DNA from: CAZQFV01 sp964613665
Lineage (GTDB): Bacteria; Chloroflexota; Chloroflexia; DTKN01
Direction of reading: 5' to 3'
DNA length: 64,000 nucleotides
NCBI GenBank assembly: GCA_964613665.1
Contig: CAZTIG010000001.1
Coordinates: 176,110 to 240,109 of the forward strand
The position numbers were made by a program, and so were the translations under genes. Shown piece after piece: positions 6,789 through 16,300 of the stretch (its first letter is position 1; every line of letters begins with the position of its first letter). A model generated the notes under the pieces. That model did no database searches, was not told the origin of the DNA, and saw only the letters and a program-made list of their open reading frames with translations.

Positions 6789-8312
6789 CTACTCCAGGCT
6801 GCCGACGACCTTTTCGACCTCCTCCAGGATCTCGCACGACCGCACCAGCTCGCGCATGCGGGTGTGGTCGGGGTAGAGCGGGCGGTCTTCCTCCAGGAAG
6901 GCGACGTGGCGGCGGATGACCTCGCGGGCCTTTTGCACGCCCTGGCCGAAGGAAAAGTCGCGCATGTCCAGGGCCTGGGCCGCGGCCATGAACTCGATGC
7001 CCAAGACGCCGCAGGCGTTCTCCAGGATCTGGGCGTTCTTGATGGCCGTGTTCATGCCCATGGAGACAAAGTCCTCCTGGTCGGCGGCGGCGGGGATGGA
7101 CTGGATGCTGGCCGGCATCGACAGGATGCGCTGCTCGACGATCAGGCTGTCGGCGGTGTACTGGCTGAGCATCATGCCCGACATCAGCCCGGGCTGCTTG
7201 GAGAGGAAGGGCGGCAGGCCGATGCTCAGCGCCGGGTTGGTCAGGCGGTTCATGCGCCGCTCCGACATCACGCAGACCATGGTGATGGCCGCGCCGAGCA
7301 TGTCCATCGGCAGGCTCACCGGGGACCCCTGGAAGTTGGCGCCGGTCAACGTTAGCTTGTACTCGGGGAGGAAGATGGGGTTGTCGGCGACGGCGTTGAG
7401 CTCGATCTCGACCTGTTTCCAAGCATACTCCAGGGCATCGAAGGCCGCGCCGATCACCTGCGGGGCCGAGCGCATGGAGTAGGCGTCCTGGACCTTGATC
7501 TTGAGTTTGCCGGTCTGCAGGTCGCTTCCCTGGATGCATTTCATAATGTTCCGTGCCGCGCGCACGGCGCCGGGGAAGCCGCGCAGTTGGTGCAGGCGGG
7601 TGTCGTACGGTTTGAGGTTGGCGTAGAGCGCTTCCAGCGTCATGGCGCAGGCGATGGTGGCCTGCTTGAGCCAGCGCAGCATGTCGTATAGCTGCAGGGC
7701 GCTCATCGCCGTGATCAGGTTGGAGCCGTTGATGGCCGCCAGGCCGTCGCGGGCCTGCAGGCCGGGGATGGGGATGCCGGCCCGCTCCATGGCCTCGCGG
7801 CCCGGCAGCAGCTCGCCCTTGTAGTAGGCGTGGCCCTCGCCCATCAGCAGCAGCGCCGCCTGCGACATCGGCGCGAGATCCCCGCAGGCCCCCACCGAGC
7901 CTTTCTGGCAGATGTAGGGGGTGACCCCCTTGTTCAGCATCTCCACCATGGTCTGGGTGATTTCCGGCCGGCAGCCCGAGTAGCCGCGGGCGTGCACGTT
8001 GATGCGGCTGGCTAGCGCCCCGCGGGCGTACTCGATGCTGGTGGGGTCGCCGATCCCGGCGGCGTGGTTGTAGATCAGGTACTTCTGAAACAGTTGCACC
8101 TGCTCGTCGGTCAGCACCACCTCGGAGAACTCGCCGATGCCGGTGTTGACGCCGTACATGATCTCGTGGGCGACAACCTTTTCCTCGAGCATGGCCCGGC
8201 AGGCCTGGATGCGCTCCAGGGCCTCTGGGTGCAGCTCGACCTTTTCCCCGTGGCGGGCGATCCGCACCAGCTCCTCGACCGTCAGGTGGTGACCATCCAG
8301 CACGACAGACAT
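6789..8312 (-). CDS. MIO-type aromatic amino acid ammonia-lyase, histidine ammonia-lyase-like, with Cys at the MIO position
   Basis: A 507-residue protein starting at MSVVLDGHHLTVEELV (AAGGAGA 6 nt upstream). It aligns with HutH without shifts: Tyr53 in YGVNTGIG, His83 in NHAAGIG, the prosthetic-group triad at 142-144, Arg in YSMRSAPQV, and QEDFVSM. The residues His83 and QED favour histidine over phenylalanine or tyrosine as substrate; the product would be urocanate plus ammonia. The triad that cyclises to the MIO group is Ala-Cys-Gly (GSVGACGDLAP) instead of Ala-Ser-Gly; the codon is TGC. Mutant S143C HutH is known to keep activity, so the protein may still be functional. No hutU, hutI or hutG lies nearby, so the physiological role is open. 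A strong promoter lies at 8374-8402. Confidence 0.9.
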   Translation of the reverse strand: MSVVLDGHHLTVEELVRIARHGEKVELHPEALERIQACRAMLEEKVVAHEIMYGVNTGIGEFSEVVLTDEQVQLFQKYLIYNHAAGIGDPTSIEYARGALASRINVHARGYSGCRPEITQTMVEMLNKGVTPYICQKGSVGACGDLAPMSQAALLLMGEGHAYYKGELLPGREAMERAGIPIPGLQARDGLAAINGSNLITAMSALQLYDMLRWLKQATIACAMTLEALYANLKPYDTRLHQLRGFPGAVRAARNIMKCIQGSDLQTGKLKIKVQDAYSMRSAPQVIGAAFDALEYAWKQVEIELNAVADNPIFLPEYKLTLTGANFQGSPVSLPMDMLGAAITMVCVMSERRMNRLTNPALSIGLPPFLSKQPGLMSGMMLSQYTADSLIVEQRILSMPASIQSIPAAADQEDFVSMGMNTAIKNAQILENACGVLGIEFMAAAQALDMRDFSFGQGVQKAREVIRRHVAFLEEDRPLYPDHTRMRELVRSCEILEEVEKVVGSLE

Positions 8313-8373
8313 CGTTGTCTCCTTTTCGGGGTGCTCGGTTCGGGTTCTCGGCCGGCGGCGGCCGCTCGGGCCT

Positions 8374-8402
8374 AGTATAGCGCCAATGGCCGGCGGAGTC
8401 AA
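8374..8402 (-). promoter_or_regulatory. Promoter of the ammonia-lyase gene
   Basis: Minus strand TTGACT (8402-8397), 17-nt spacer, TATACT (8379-8374), giving a leader of about 55 nt before the ATG at 8312. The rest of the gap to the ABC gene (8403-8610) shows no convincing gene or hairpin. Confidence 0.8.
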
Positions 8403-8610
8403 ACGGGGAGACGGCTTTTGTAGACCGGACTGCTATGCTGGAATCGTGCGGTGGGACACGGCGGCGGTGGAGGGTACCGGGGACGGCAGGCCCGGGCAGG
8501 CTACGACACACAACAGCCACCGCTCCAATGACAAACCCGCTCAAGGCGCAGGCGAACGCGGCCCAGAGCCCGATCAGCGCCGGCCGCTGGCAGCCAGGGC
8601 ACCGGCGCCC

Positions 8611-10545
8611 TCACCGTCCGGAGAGCGCCGCCGCGCCCTCCTGGACCCGCTCGAACTGGCTCTTGTACATCTCGGCGTAGAAGCCGTTGCGCGCCAGCAG
8701 CTCTTCGTGCCGGCCCTGCTCCACGATGTCGCCCTCGTTGATCACCAGGATCAGGTCGGCGTTGCGGATCGTCGACAGGCGGTGGGCGATGATGAAGCTG
8801 GTCCGCCCCCGCATAAGCGTGTCCAGGGCCTGCTGGATCAGCACCTCGGTGCGCGTGTCGACCGAGCTCGTTGCCTCGTCCAGGATGAGCATGCGTGGGT
8901 CGGCCAGGATGGCGCGGGCGATCGTCAGGAGCTGCTTCTGGCCCTGGGAGACGTTGGAGGCCTCCTCGTTCAGCACCATGCGGTAGCTGTCCGGCAGGGT
9001 GCGCACAAAGTGGTCGACGTGGGCCGCCCGTGCCGCCGCCACGACCTCGTCGTCGGTCGCCTCCGGCCGGCCGTAGCGGATGTTCTCCATGATGGTCCCG
9101 TTGAAGAGCCAGGTGTCCTGCAGCACCATGCCGAACATGCCCCGCAGGTCGCGCCGCGCCAGGTCGCGGATGTCGTGCCCATCGACCAGAATAGCGCCGC
9201 TGTCCACGTCGTAGAAGCGCATTAGCAGCTTGACCATGGTCGTCTTGCCCGCCCCGGTCGGCCCCACGATGGCGATCTTCTGGCCGGGCCGGACGAATGC
9301 GGAAAAGCCGCGGATGACTACCTTGGCGGGGTCGTAGCCGAAGCGCACGTTCTCGAACTCCACGCAGCCGGCCACGGCCGGCAGGCGCACCGGGTCGGCG
9401 CTGTCGGGGACCTCCTCGGCCTCCTCCAGGAACTGGAAGACGCGCTCGGCTGCCGCGGCGGTCTGCTGCAGCACGTTGGAGGTGTTGGCGATCTGCGTGA
9501 GGGGTTGGGTGAAGGAGCGCACGTACTGGATAAAGGCCTGGATGTCGCCCACGGTGATGGCCCGGGTTGCGGCGAGCCAGCCCCCCAGCACGCACACCGC
9601 CACGTAGCCGAGGTTGCCGATGAACATCATGATCGGCATCATCATCCCGGAGAGGAACTGCGACTTCCACCCCGCGTCGTAGAGCGGGTTGTTGTAGCGG
9701 TCGAACTGCTCGACGCTCTTCTTCTCCCCGTTGAACGCCTTGACTACGACATGGCCGCCGAACATCTCCTCCACGTGGCCGTTGACGTGGCCGAGGTACT
9801 CTTGCTGCTGCCGAAAGTGCTTCTGCGACCTGCGGACGACCTGTCCGATGGCGATCAGCGACAGCGGGACGATACCGAGGGCTACCAGCGTCATCAGCCA
9901 GCTGATCGAGAACATCATCACGAGCACGCCGATCACGCCGGTCACCGAGGTAACGATCTGCGCCAGGCTCTGGCTGAGGGTCTGGCTGACCGTGTCGACG
10001 TCGTTGGTGAGGCGCGAGAGCACCTCGCCGTAGCTTGTGCCGTCAAAGTAGCGCAGCGGCATGCGGTTGACCTTCTCGGAGATGTCCTTGCGCAAGCGGT
10101 AGGTGATGTCCATGGCCACGCCGGCCATGATCCAGCCCTGCACATAGCCGAACAGCAGCGACAGAAGGTACAGCCCTCCCGTGATCAGGATGATGGTGCC
10201 GATGTAGCCAAAGTCGATGGAGCCGGTGCCGGCGATCTGGGCGATCACCCCCTCGAAGAGCTTGGTGGTAGCCTGGCCCAGCACCTTGGGGCCCACGATG
10301 GTGAAGACGGTGGAGGCCGCGGCAAAGAGCAGCACGACCAGAATGGGCACCCGGTAGCGGCCCAGGTAGCGCACCAGCCTGGCCATCGTCCCGCGAAAGT
10401 CGCGCGCCTTTTCACCGCGCATCATGGCCATCGGCCCGCCGTGGCCCATGGGACCACGCCCGCCCAGCGGGCCGCGCCCACCCATAGGGCCGCGCGCGGC
10501 AACGGGGCCGCGGCCAGGGATGGGGGATCCGCCCTGCGCGCTCAT
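8611..10545 (-). CDS. ABC exporter half-transporter with canonical catalytic Walker B (second subunit of a heterodimer)
   Basis: A 644-residue type-IV ABC exporter half: a Gly/Pro/Arg/Met-rich tail of about 45 residues (repeated RGPMGG units), a six-helix transmembrane domain from about residue 60 to 350, and a nucleotide-binding domain with Walker A GPTGAGKTT, Walker B LILDEATSS including the catalytic Glu, and an H-loop IAHRLST. The signature is NVSQGQKQ, with Gln replacing the first Gly of LSGGQ. Its start overlaps the stop of the upstream exporter gene (ATGA). With the partner's degenerate Walker B this predicts one active and one degenerate ATP site, as in LmrCD, BmrCD and TM287/288. Exports an unknown substrate, drug or lipid being typical. 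Confidence 0.92.
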   Translation of the reverse strand: MSAQGGSPIPGRGPVAARGPMGGRGPLGGRGPMGHGGPMAMMRGEKARDFRGTMARLVRYLGRYRVPILVVLLFAAASTVFTIVGPKVLGQATTKLFEGVIAQIAGTGSIDFGYIGTIILITGGLYLLSLLFGYVQGWIMAGVAMDITYRLRKDISEKVNRMPLRYFDGTSYGEVLSRLTNDVDTVSQTLSQSLAQIVTSVTGVIGVLVMMFSISWLMTLVALGIVPLSLIAIGQVVRRSQKHFRQQQEYLGHVNGHVEEMFGGHVVVKAFNGEKKSVEQFDRYNNPLYDAGWKSQFLSGMMMPIMMFIGNLGYVAVCVLGGWLAATRAITVGDIQAFIQYVRSFTQPLTQIANTSNVLQQTAAAAERVFQFLEEAEEVPDSADPVRLPAVAGCVEFENVRFGYDPAKVVIRGFSAFVRPGQKIAIVGPTGAGKTTMVKLLMRFYDVDSGAILVDGHDIRDLARRDLRGMFGMVLQDTWLFNGTIMENIRYGRPEATDDEVVAAARAAHVDHFVRTLPDSYRMVLNEEASNVSQGQKQLLTIARAILADPRMLILDEATSSVDTRTEVLIQQALDTLMRGRTSFIIAHRLSTIRNADLILVINEGDIVEQGRHEELLARNGFYAEMYKSQFERVQEGAAALSGR

Positions 10546-12779
10546 GCTGCCTCCTCCAGGCCGAGCTGCGAAACGGCGATCTCGCGGTAGACCGCGCAGT
10601 CGCGCAGCAGCTCCGGGTGTGTGCCCCGGCCCACCACGCGCCCCTCGTCCAGCACGACGATCTGCTCGGCGTGCATGATCGTGGAGACGCGCTGGGTGAC
10701 GATGATCACGGTGCTGGCGGCAGTCCTGTCCCGGAGGGCCTGGCGCAGGGCGGCATCCGTGCGAAAGTCGAGCATGGAGAAGCTGTCATCAAAGATATAG
10801 ATCGGCGCCTTCCTAACCAGCGCGCGGGCAATGGCCAGGCGCTGCTTCTGGCCCCCCGATACGTTCATCCCGCCCTGGGCAATCTCCATCGCCAGGCCCT
10901 GCGGGTCGGCGGCGACGAAATCGGCCTGGGCAATCTCGAGCGCCTCGTGCAGGGCCTCGTCGGCGGCGTCCTCGTCGGCGTAGCGCAGGTTGCTGGCGAC
11001 GGTGCCAGAGAACAGGGTGCCTTTCTGCGGGATGTAGCCGATCTTGTCCCGCAGGTCGTGCTGCGTGACATGGCGGATGTCCACGCCGTCCACCAGGATG
11101 GCGCCGGCCGTCACGTCGTAGAAGCGCGGGATCAGGTTGACGATGGTCGATTTGCCCGAGCCGGTCGACCCGATGAAGGCGGTGGTCTCCCCCGGCCGGG
11201 CGACCAGGCTGATGTCGTGCAGGACGTCCTCCTCGGCCCCGGGGTAGCGGAACGAGACGTGGCGGAACTCGATCGTGCCGCGGAACGGCTCGGGGAAACG
11301 CTGGGGGCGATCGGGGTCCTCGAGCGTCGGCGCCGTCTCCAGCACGTCGGCGATGCGGCCCGCCGACACCGAGGCGCGCGGCAGGATGATGAACATCAGC
11401 GACAGCATGAGGAAGGAGAAGACGATCTGCATGGCGTACTGCAGAAAGGCCATCATGTCGCCGACCTGCATGGTCGACTGGGCCACCTGGTGGGCGCCGA
11501 CCCAGATGATCAGCAGCGACAGGCCGTTCATGATGAACATCATGAGCGGCATCATCACCACCATCAGGCGGTTGACAAAGAGCATCGTCCCGGTCAATTC
11601 CTTGTTGGCCCGGTCGAAGCGTTCCAGCTCGAACTCCTGCCGGTTAAAGGCGCGGATGACCATCATGCCGGACAGGTTCTCGCGCATCACCAGGTTCAGC
11701 CGGTCGATCAGCCCCTGGATGCTGCGGAACCGGGGCAGGGCGATGGCAAAGGCGACCAGGATCAGGCCGAGCAGCACCAGCACGGCCAGGGCGATGATCC
11801 ACCACATCGAGGAGCTCTTGCCGAGGGCACGGATCACGCCGCCGACGCCGATGATGGGCGCGTAAAATACCATGCGCACGAGCATCAGGGAGACCATCTG
11901 GATCTGGGTGACGTCGTTGGTCGTCCGGGTGATCAGGGAGGCGGTGGAGAACCGGTCGAACTCGGCGCTGGAGAAACTCTCCACCTTGGTGAAGACAGAG
12001 CGGCGCAGGTCCCGCGCCAGTCCGGCCGACGTCCGCGCCGCCAGGAAGCCGACGCTGATCGAGCAGGCCACGACGAGCAGCGTCAGCAGCAGCATCAGCA
12101 AGCCGGTGCGGAGGATATAGTCCCTCTGAAGCCGGCCCGTGTCCATCCCCAGCGCCTCGTACTCGGCGCGGACCGGGCTCGCCGCCGCCTGTGTCACCAT
12201 GGAGTCGCCCATCGCCGCGAAGCGCCGCTCCATCATGCTCGTGATCTGCGCCCGCTGCACGGCCGGGAGCTGGGCCAGGACCTCGAAGAGCTCCGCGGCC
12301 TCCGGCAGCTGCCCCGGCTCGATCCCGAGGGCGACGGCCAGCGCCGCCGCCTTGGTCGGGTCGGCCAGCGCCTGCTCGATCCCCGCAACGGCCAGGAAGG
12401 CCCGCCCCAGCACGGGGTTCAGCTGGTCGATCTCGGCCTGGTCGACGGCCCTGCGCAGATAGATCGGCTCGCTCTCCAGGAGCGGGTATTCCTGGACGTA
12501 GCGGGCATAGTCGGGCGAGCTCCTGTCGACCAAGACATAGTCGGCCAGCACCCGCGCGCTGTCCTCCGCGCTCATCAGCACGGCAAGACGGTCCATCGTG
12601 CTCTGGCGCAGTGCCAGCGGCACGGCGTTCTCCACGCCGCCCTGCTGGATGCCGGTGTTGACGATCCTGGACATGTAGTCGGGCAGCGCCAGGTCGGCGT
12701 TGGCCTGGACAAAGAGCAGGACGACGGCGAGCAGGATGTAGAGGAGAAATGGTTTCGTGTACTTGGCCAGTCGGATCAC
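10542..12779 (-). CDS. ABC exporter half-transporter with degenerate Walker B and a large extracytoplasmic insert (first subunit)
   Basis: A 745-residue protein read from a GTG at 12777-12779, AGGAG 9 nt upstream. After the first membrane helix there is a soluble segment of about 185 residues (roughly 40-225, predicted outside) before the second helix; ordinary halves have a short loop here. Five further helices follow, then an ATPase domain with Walker A GSTGSGKST, intact signature NVSGGQKQR, and Walker B IYIFDDSFSMLD, where Asp replaces the catalytic Glu. This is the usual degenerate subunit of a heterodimeric exporter, and its intact signature completes the partner's active site. Similar long-loop subunits occur in Clostridia and Chloroflexota. 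First gene of a two-gene operon with its own promoter at 12818-12846. Confidence 0.92.
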   Translation of the reverse strand: MIRLAKYTKPFLLYILLAVVLLFVQANADLALPDYMSRIVNTGIQQGGVENAVPLALRQSTMDRLAVLMSAEDSARVLADYVLVDRSSPDYARYVQEYPLLESEPIYLRRAVDQAEIDQLNPVLGRAFLAVAGIEQALADPTKAAALAVALGIEPGQLPEAAELFEVLAQLPAVQRAQITSMMERRFAAMGDSMVTQAAASPVRAEYEALGMDTGRLQRDYILRTGLLMLLLTLLVVACSISVGFLAARTSAGLARDLRRSVFTKVESFSSAEFDRFSTASLITRTTNDVTQIQMVSLMLVRMVFYAPIIGVGGVIRALGKSSSMWWIIALAVLVLLGLILVAFAIALPRFRSIQGLIDRLNLVMRENLSGMMVIRAFNRQEFELERFDRANKELTGTMLFVNRLMVVMMPLMMFIMNGLSLLIIWVGAHQVAQSTMQVGDMMAFLQYAMQIVFSFLMLSLMFIILPRASVSAGRIADVLETAPTLEDPDRPQRFPEPFRGTIEFRHVSFRYPGAEEDVLHDISLVARPGETTAFIGSTGSGKSTIVNLIPRFYDVTAGAILVDGVDIRHVTQHDLRDKIGYIPQKGTLFSGTVASNLRYADEDAADEALHEALEIAQADFVAADPQGLAMEIAQGGMNVSGGQKQRLAIARALVRKAPIYIFDDSFSMLDFRTDAALRQALRDRTAASTVIIVTQRVSTIMHAEQIVVLDEGRVVGRGTHPELLRDCAVYREIAVSQLGLEEAA

Positions 12780-12817
12780 GGCAGCATGCTCCTGGGGCGC
12801 GAAGCGTACAGCGGCGA

Positions 12818-12846
12818 ATTGTACGACATGGAACTATCTTTGTCAA
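12818..12846 (-). promoter_or_regulatory. Promoter of the ABC exporter operon
   Basis: Minus strand TTGACA (12846-12841), 17-nt spacer, TACAAT (12823-12818), about 40 nt ahead of the GTG start. The stretch 12847-13016 upstream shows no gene or repeat I can support. Confidence 0.85.
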
Positions 12847-13016
12847 GAAGCGTTTGGCGGCTCTGCCTTCGTGGTTGCCAGCCTGCGTAGCCACCTCAGG
12901 CATCTGGTGGCGCGCGCGCCCTGCCGCCTGGGGTCGACGGGCGGGCCGCGCGGCCAGGCCGCCGGACCGACGTGCAGCCCGCCGGCCTGGGATGGCGCAG
13001 CGGTGGGGCCCAGGTG

Positions 13017-13217
13017 CTAGGGAAGAACCCTGTACGCGATAGGCAAGTAGACCGCGAACCCTCCACCGAACTGGTACACGCGCACCGGGGCCGTGCCGTA
13101 GGCGCCGCTCCCGGCCTCGGCGCGGACGGTGTCGGGGAAGAGGTAGGACACCGTGTCGTTCAGCAGCATCTTGTCCCACACGCCCAGCGTGATGGTGTAG
13201 ATGCCCGGCGCGGCCAC
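13017..13217 (-). pseudogene. 3' fragment of an exported protein ending in a YLP motif
   Basis: An open frame of 66 codons with no plausible start: the GTG at 13217 lacks a ribosome-binding site, and the frame continues upstream as VVTQTVAAPG before losing protein-like character. The readable part (GIYTITLGVWDKM) looks like an immunoglobulin-like strand pattern, and the end (GGFAVYLPIAYRVLP) matches the C-terminal motif of neighbouring secreted proteins. Most likely it is the decayed tail of a former exported-protein gene, cut off by rearrangement; a very short real gene is less likely. Confidence 0.4.
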
Positions 13218-13285
13218 GGTCTGGGTGACGACCCTCCGTGCCGGGCGTCGTTGGCACCTGCAGCTACGCTCGGAGCGACGTGCCC

Positions 13286-13309
13286 CCTGCGAGGGGCGGG
13301 CCCCTCAGG
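13286..13309 (-). terminator. GC-rich hairpin after the FG-GAP/PKD gene
   Basis: CCTG-CG-AGGGGC pairs with GCCCCTCAGG, giving a 10-bp stem with a 2-nt bulge, 24 bp past the stop of the FG-GAP/PKD gene. There is no T-tract, so termination is only suggested. Confidence 0.4.
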
Positions 13310-13333
13310 TTCTCGCGCCTCCAGGTTATGGCA

Positions 13334-16300
13334 TCACTCCTTTACGTACAGCCCGGCATAGCTGCGGCAGACGGCCGGCAGGTAGACGGTGTGGGCCCCA
13401 ACCCGGACCATGGCGCTGGTGCTGTTCGTCCCGCAGGGACCACTCGCCTCCAGCGTCACGGTGTAGGTGCCGGCCGCGGCATAGGTGTGAACGGGGTTCT
13501 CCTGGGGCGAGGTATAGCCATCGCCAAAGTCCCACAGGTAGCTACTGGCCAGGTTCGAGGTGTTGACGAAGGTCACGGTCAGGCCCGCTGCCGTGTAGGT
13601 GAAGCCGGCGGTGGGCGCTTCCCCGACCTGGACCACGTCTCCGGCATGGTCGGTGCCGAAGGGGTTGGTCGCCGAGAGCACCACCGAGTACCGGCCGGCC
13701 GCCGCATAGGTATGGCTGGGGTTGGGCTCGTTGGCGGTGGTGCCGTCGCCAAAGTCCCACTCGTAGGTGATGGGCGGCACTCCCACCGTGGTGTTGGTGA
13801 AGACGACCTCCTCTCCGAGGCAGATCGGGGCGCTACTCTCAAAACCGGCCTGCAGGAAGAGCGTCGCAGTAACCTCGGCGCTGGCCTGGTCGAAGCCGCA
13901 GCGGCTGTAGGCGGTGAGGAGCACGGTGTATGTGCCTGCGGCGGCGTAGCTGTGATAGGGGTTCGCCGCGGCCGAGGTGACGCCATCGCCAAAGTCCCAC
14001 AGGAACGAGGTGGCGAACTGGCTGGTGTTGGTAAAGGCGACCGGCTCGCCGACGTTGACCTCGGGCGGCTGGAAGACAAAGCCGGCCAAGGGAGGATCGT
14101 AGCGCACCGTGGTGGTGGTGGCCGGCCCGGTCTGCGGCAGCGGCTGCTGGTCGCAGGCCGCGGCATAGTCGGCGTTGAGGATGACGGTGCCGGAGGGGAC
14201 GCACCCGGCGGTGACGGCCACGGTGACGGTGAGCGAGCGGTTCGGGAAGAGGATGTGGTCGGGCCAGAGGACGGCGCCCAGGGTGGGGGAGTAGATGCCG
14301 TCCTGGCCGGCCCAGGCGAATTCGACCTCGGCCGGCAGCGTCTCGGTAATGACCAGCCCACTGGCCGCGCTGGGTCCGTAGTTGTGGGCGACCAGGGTGT
14401 AGGTGAAGACAGTGCCAGCAGCGACGTTGGCGGGCCCCTCCTTCCAGACCCACAGGTCGACGTTGGGCATCCCTTTGAAGGTGTAGATGAGCGCTTGGCT
14501 ATGGAAGAGGGTGGGGTTGGGCAGCGCCAGGGCGGTGACGGTGACCACGTCGAGGGTGCCAATCGGCGGTGGGAAGGGCACGGTGGTGCTGACGATGAAA
14601 GAGCCGCTGTCCAGGTCGGCGAGGGGGCCGAGCACGCCGGGGCCATCTACCGGCCAGCCGCGCATCGAGTTGTAGGCCAGGCCAAAGGTGGCGGTGATGC
14701 CAGTGCGGTTGACCAGGGTGAGGGTGTGGGTCAGGACGGTGCCGGCGGGCCCGACGCCAATCTGCTGCGGCGGCCACAGCACGACTGCCGCCGGGCGCAG
14801 GCGGAAGGGCGGGCTGTCGCCGGTGACAAAGGGGCGCTGGATCGGGAAGCCGGCGTGGGTGGGCTCGTCGTTGATGCTGGCGATGCGAAAGACGACGTTG
14901 TCGCTGCGGGCATCGTCGGCCTCGGCGTTCCAGGTGAGGTGGTGCAGTGTGCCGCCAGGGCTGCTGGAGACAAAGGTGGTGGTGCCGGTGACGGTGGCGC
15001 TGTGCCACTCTCCGCCGCCGTCGGTGGAGTAGTAGGCGGCGATGCGCGCGGCCGGGTCGCTTTCGGGATCGTAGAGACGGTACCAGATCGGTATCTTGGC
15101 CTGGGTCAGGACCTCGGCCGAGGAGAAGAAGTAGGCGGTGTCGGTCACGCCGGGGCGGTAGATGGCCGCGTGGGCGGCGCTGTTGGGCAGGAGGCCCCTG
15201 GTGTTGCGGTTGTTGCGGTAGACGCGGTCGTAGCCGTAGCGGTTGCCGGCGGCCATGTCCAGGTCACCGTCGGCGTCATAGTCGCCCCAGGCCAGGCCGA
15301 AGGTGTAGTCGGCCTCGGTGGAGGACCAGACTGCCGTCGCTTCGATCCCCGCTGCGCCCAGGTTGTCGTAGACCCGGTTGACACCGATGTTGCCGCAGGC
15401 CAGGTCCAGGTCGCCATCGCCATCCCAGTCGCCCCAGGCCACGCCGTGGGTATAGTCCTCTTCGGTGGAGGTCCACGCCAGGACCATGCTGCCGCCGTCG
15501 TTGCGATAGATGCGGTTGGGCTGGTCATAGTTGCCAACGGCCAGGTCCAGGTCGCCGTCGCCGTCATAGTCGCCCCAGGCCACGCTGGTGGTATCTTCGG
15601 TCTCGGCGGAGGACCAGGCCAGCACCAGGCCGAGCCCGGTGTTGCGGAAGATGTGGTTGGGCTGCATCTCGGTGCCCATGGCCAGGTCGAGGTCGCCATC
15701 GCCATCATAGTCGCCCCAGGCGACGCTGGTGGCGCGAAAGCTGGGGGGGCCGCTCCAGACCACGGTCATGGTGCCGGGAGCATTCTCGTAGACCAGGCTG
15801 GGGCCGGCCTGGTTGCCCAGTGCCAGGTCCAGGTCGCCGTCGCCGTCCCAGTCGCCCCAGGCCAGGCTAGTCGTCTCGGTGACCTCGGACGAGCTCCATG
15901 CCAGGACCAGGTTGCCGCCGGTGTTGCGGTAGATGCGGTTGGGAGCATCATGGTTGCCGACTGCCAGATCCATGTCGCTATCGCCGTCCCAGTCGCCCCA
16001 GGCCAGGGCCTGGGCAAAGTCGGTCTCGGCGGAGGCCCAGGTCTCGGAAAGGTCCCCGGCGTCGTACTCGTATACGAGGGTGGGCTCGCCGTCGTTGCCG
16101 ATGGCCAGGTCCAGGTCGCCATCGCTGTCCCAGTCGGCCCAGGCGGTGCAGGAGGTGTTGTCGTTCTCGGTGGAGGACCAGGCGGCGGTGGAGCCGACCG
16201 GGCCGGCGAGGTTCTCATAGACCCGGTTGGCCTCGTCGTTGCCCACGGCTAGGTCCAGGTCGCCGTCGGCGTTCCAGTCGCCCCAGGCCACACTGTAGCT

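Noticed and set aside
6789..8312. Ammonia-lyase considered a pseudogene because of the Cys in the MIO triad.
   Set aside because: The frame is complete, the promoter and ribosome-binding site are strong, and other catalytic residues are conserved. A Ser-to-Cys mutant of HutH is known to be active.
8403..8610. A minus-strand stretch after the ABC gene reading like a zinc-ribbon plus membrane helix (RRCPGCQRPALIGLWAAFAC).
   Set aside because: It has no start codon before the helix, only two cysteines of a ribbon, and ends without a sensible C-terminus. Chance resemblance is more likely.
13238..16252. A 1004-codon open frame on the plus strand, Val/Ala/Gly/Gln-rich.
   Set aside because: It lies antisense to the FG-GAP repeats. 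High GC and repeat codons suppress stops on the other strand; the translation has no domain or plausible start site. The same applies to plus-strand frames at 10617-12890, 17988-19049, 34563-36722, 36719-38587, 48350-49924 and 56101-58173.
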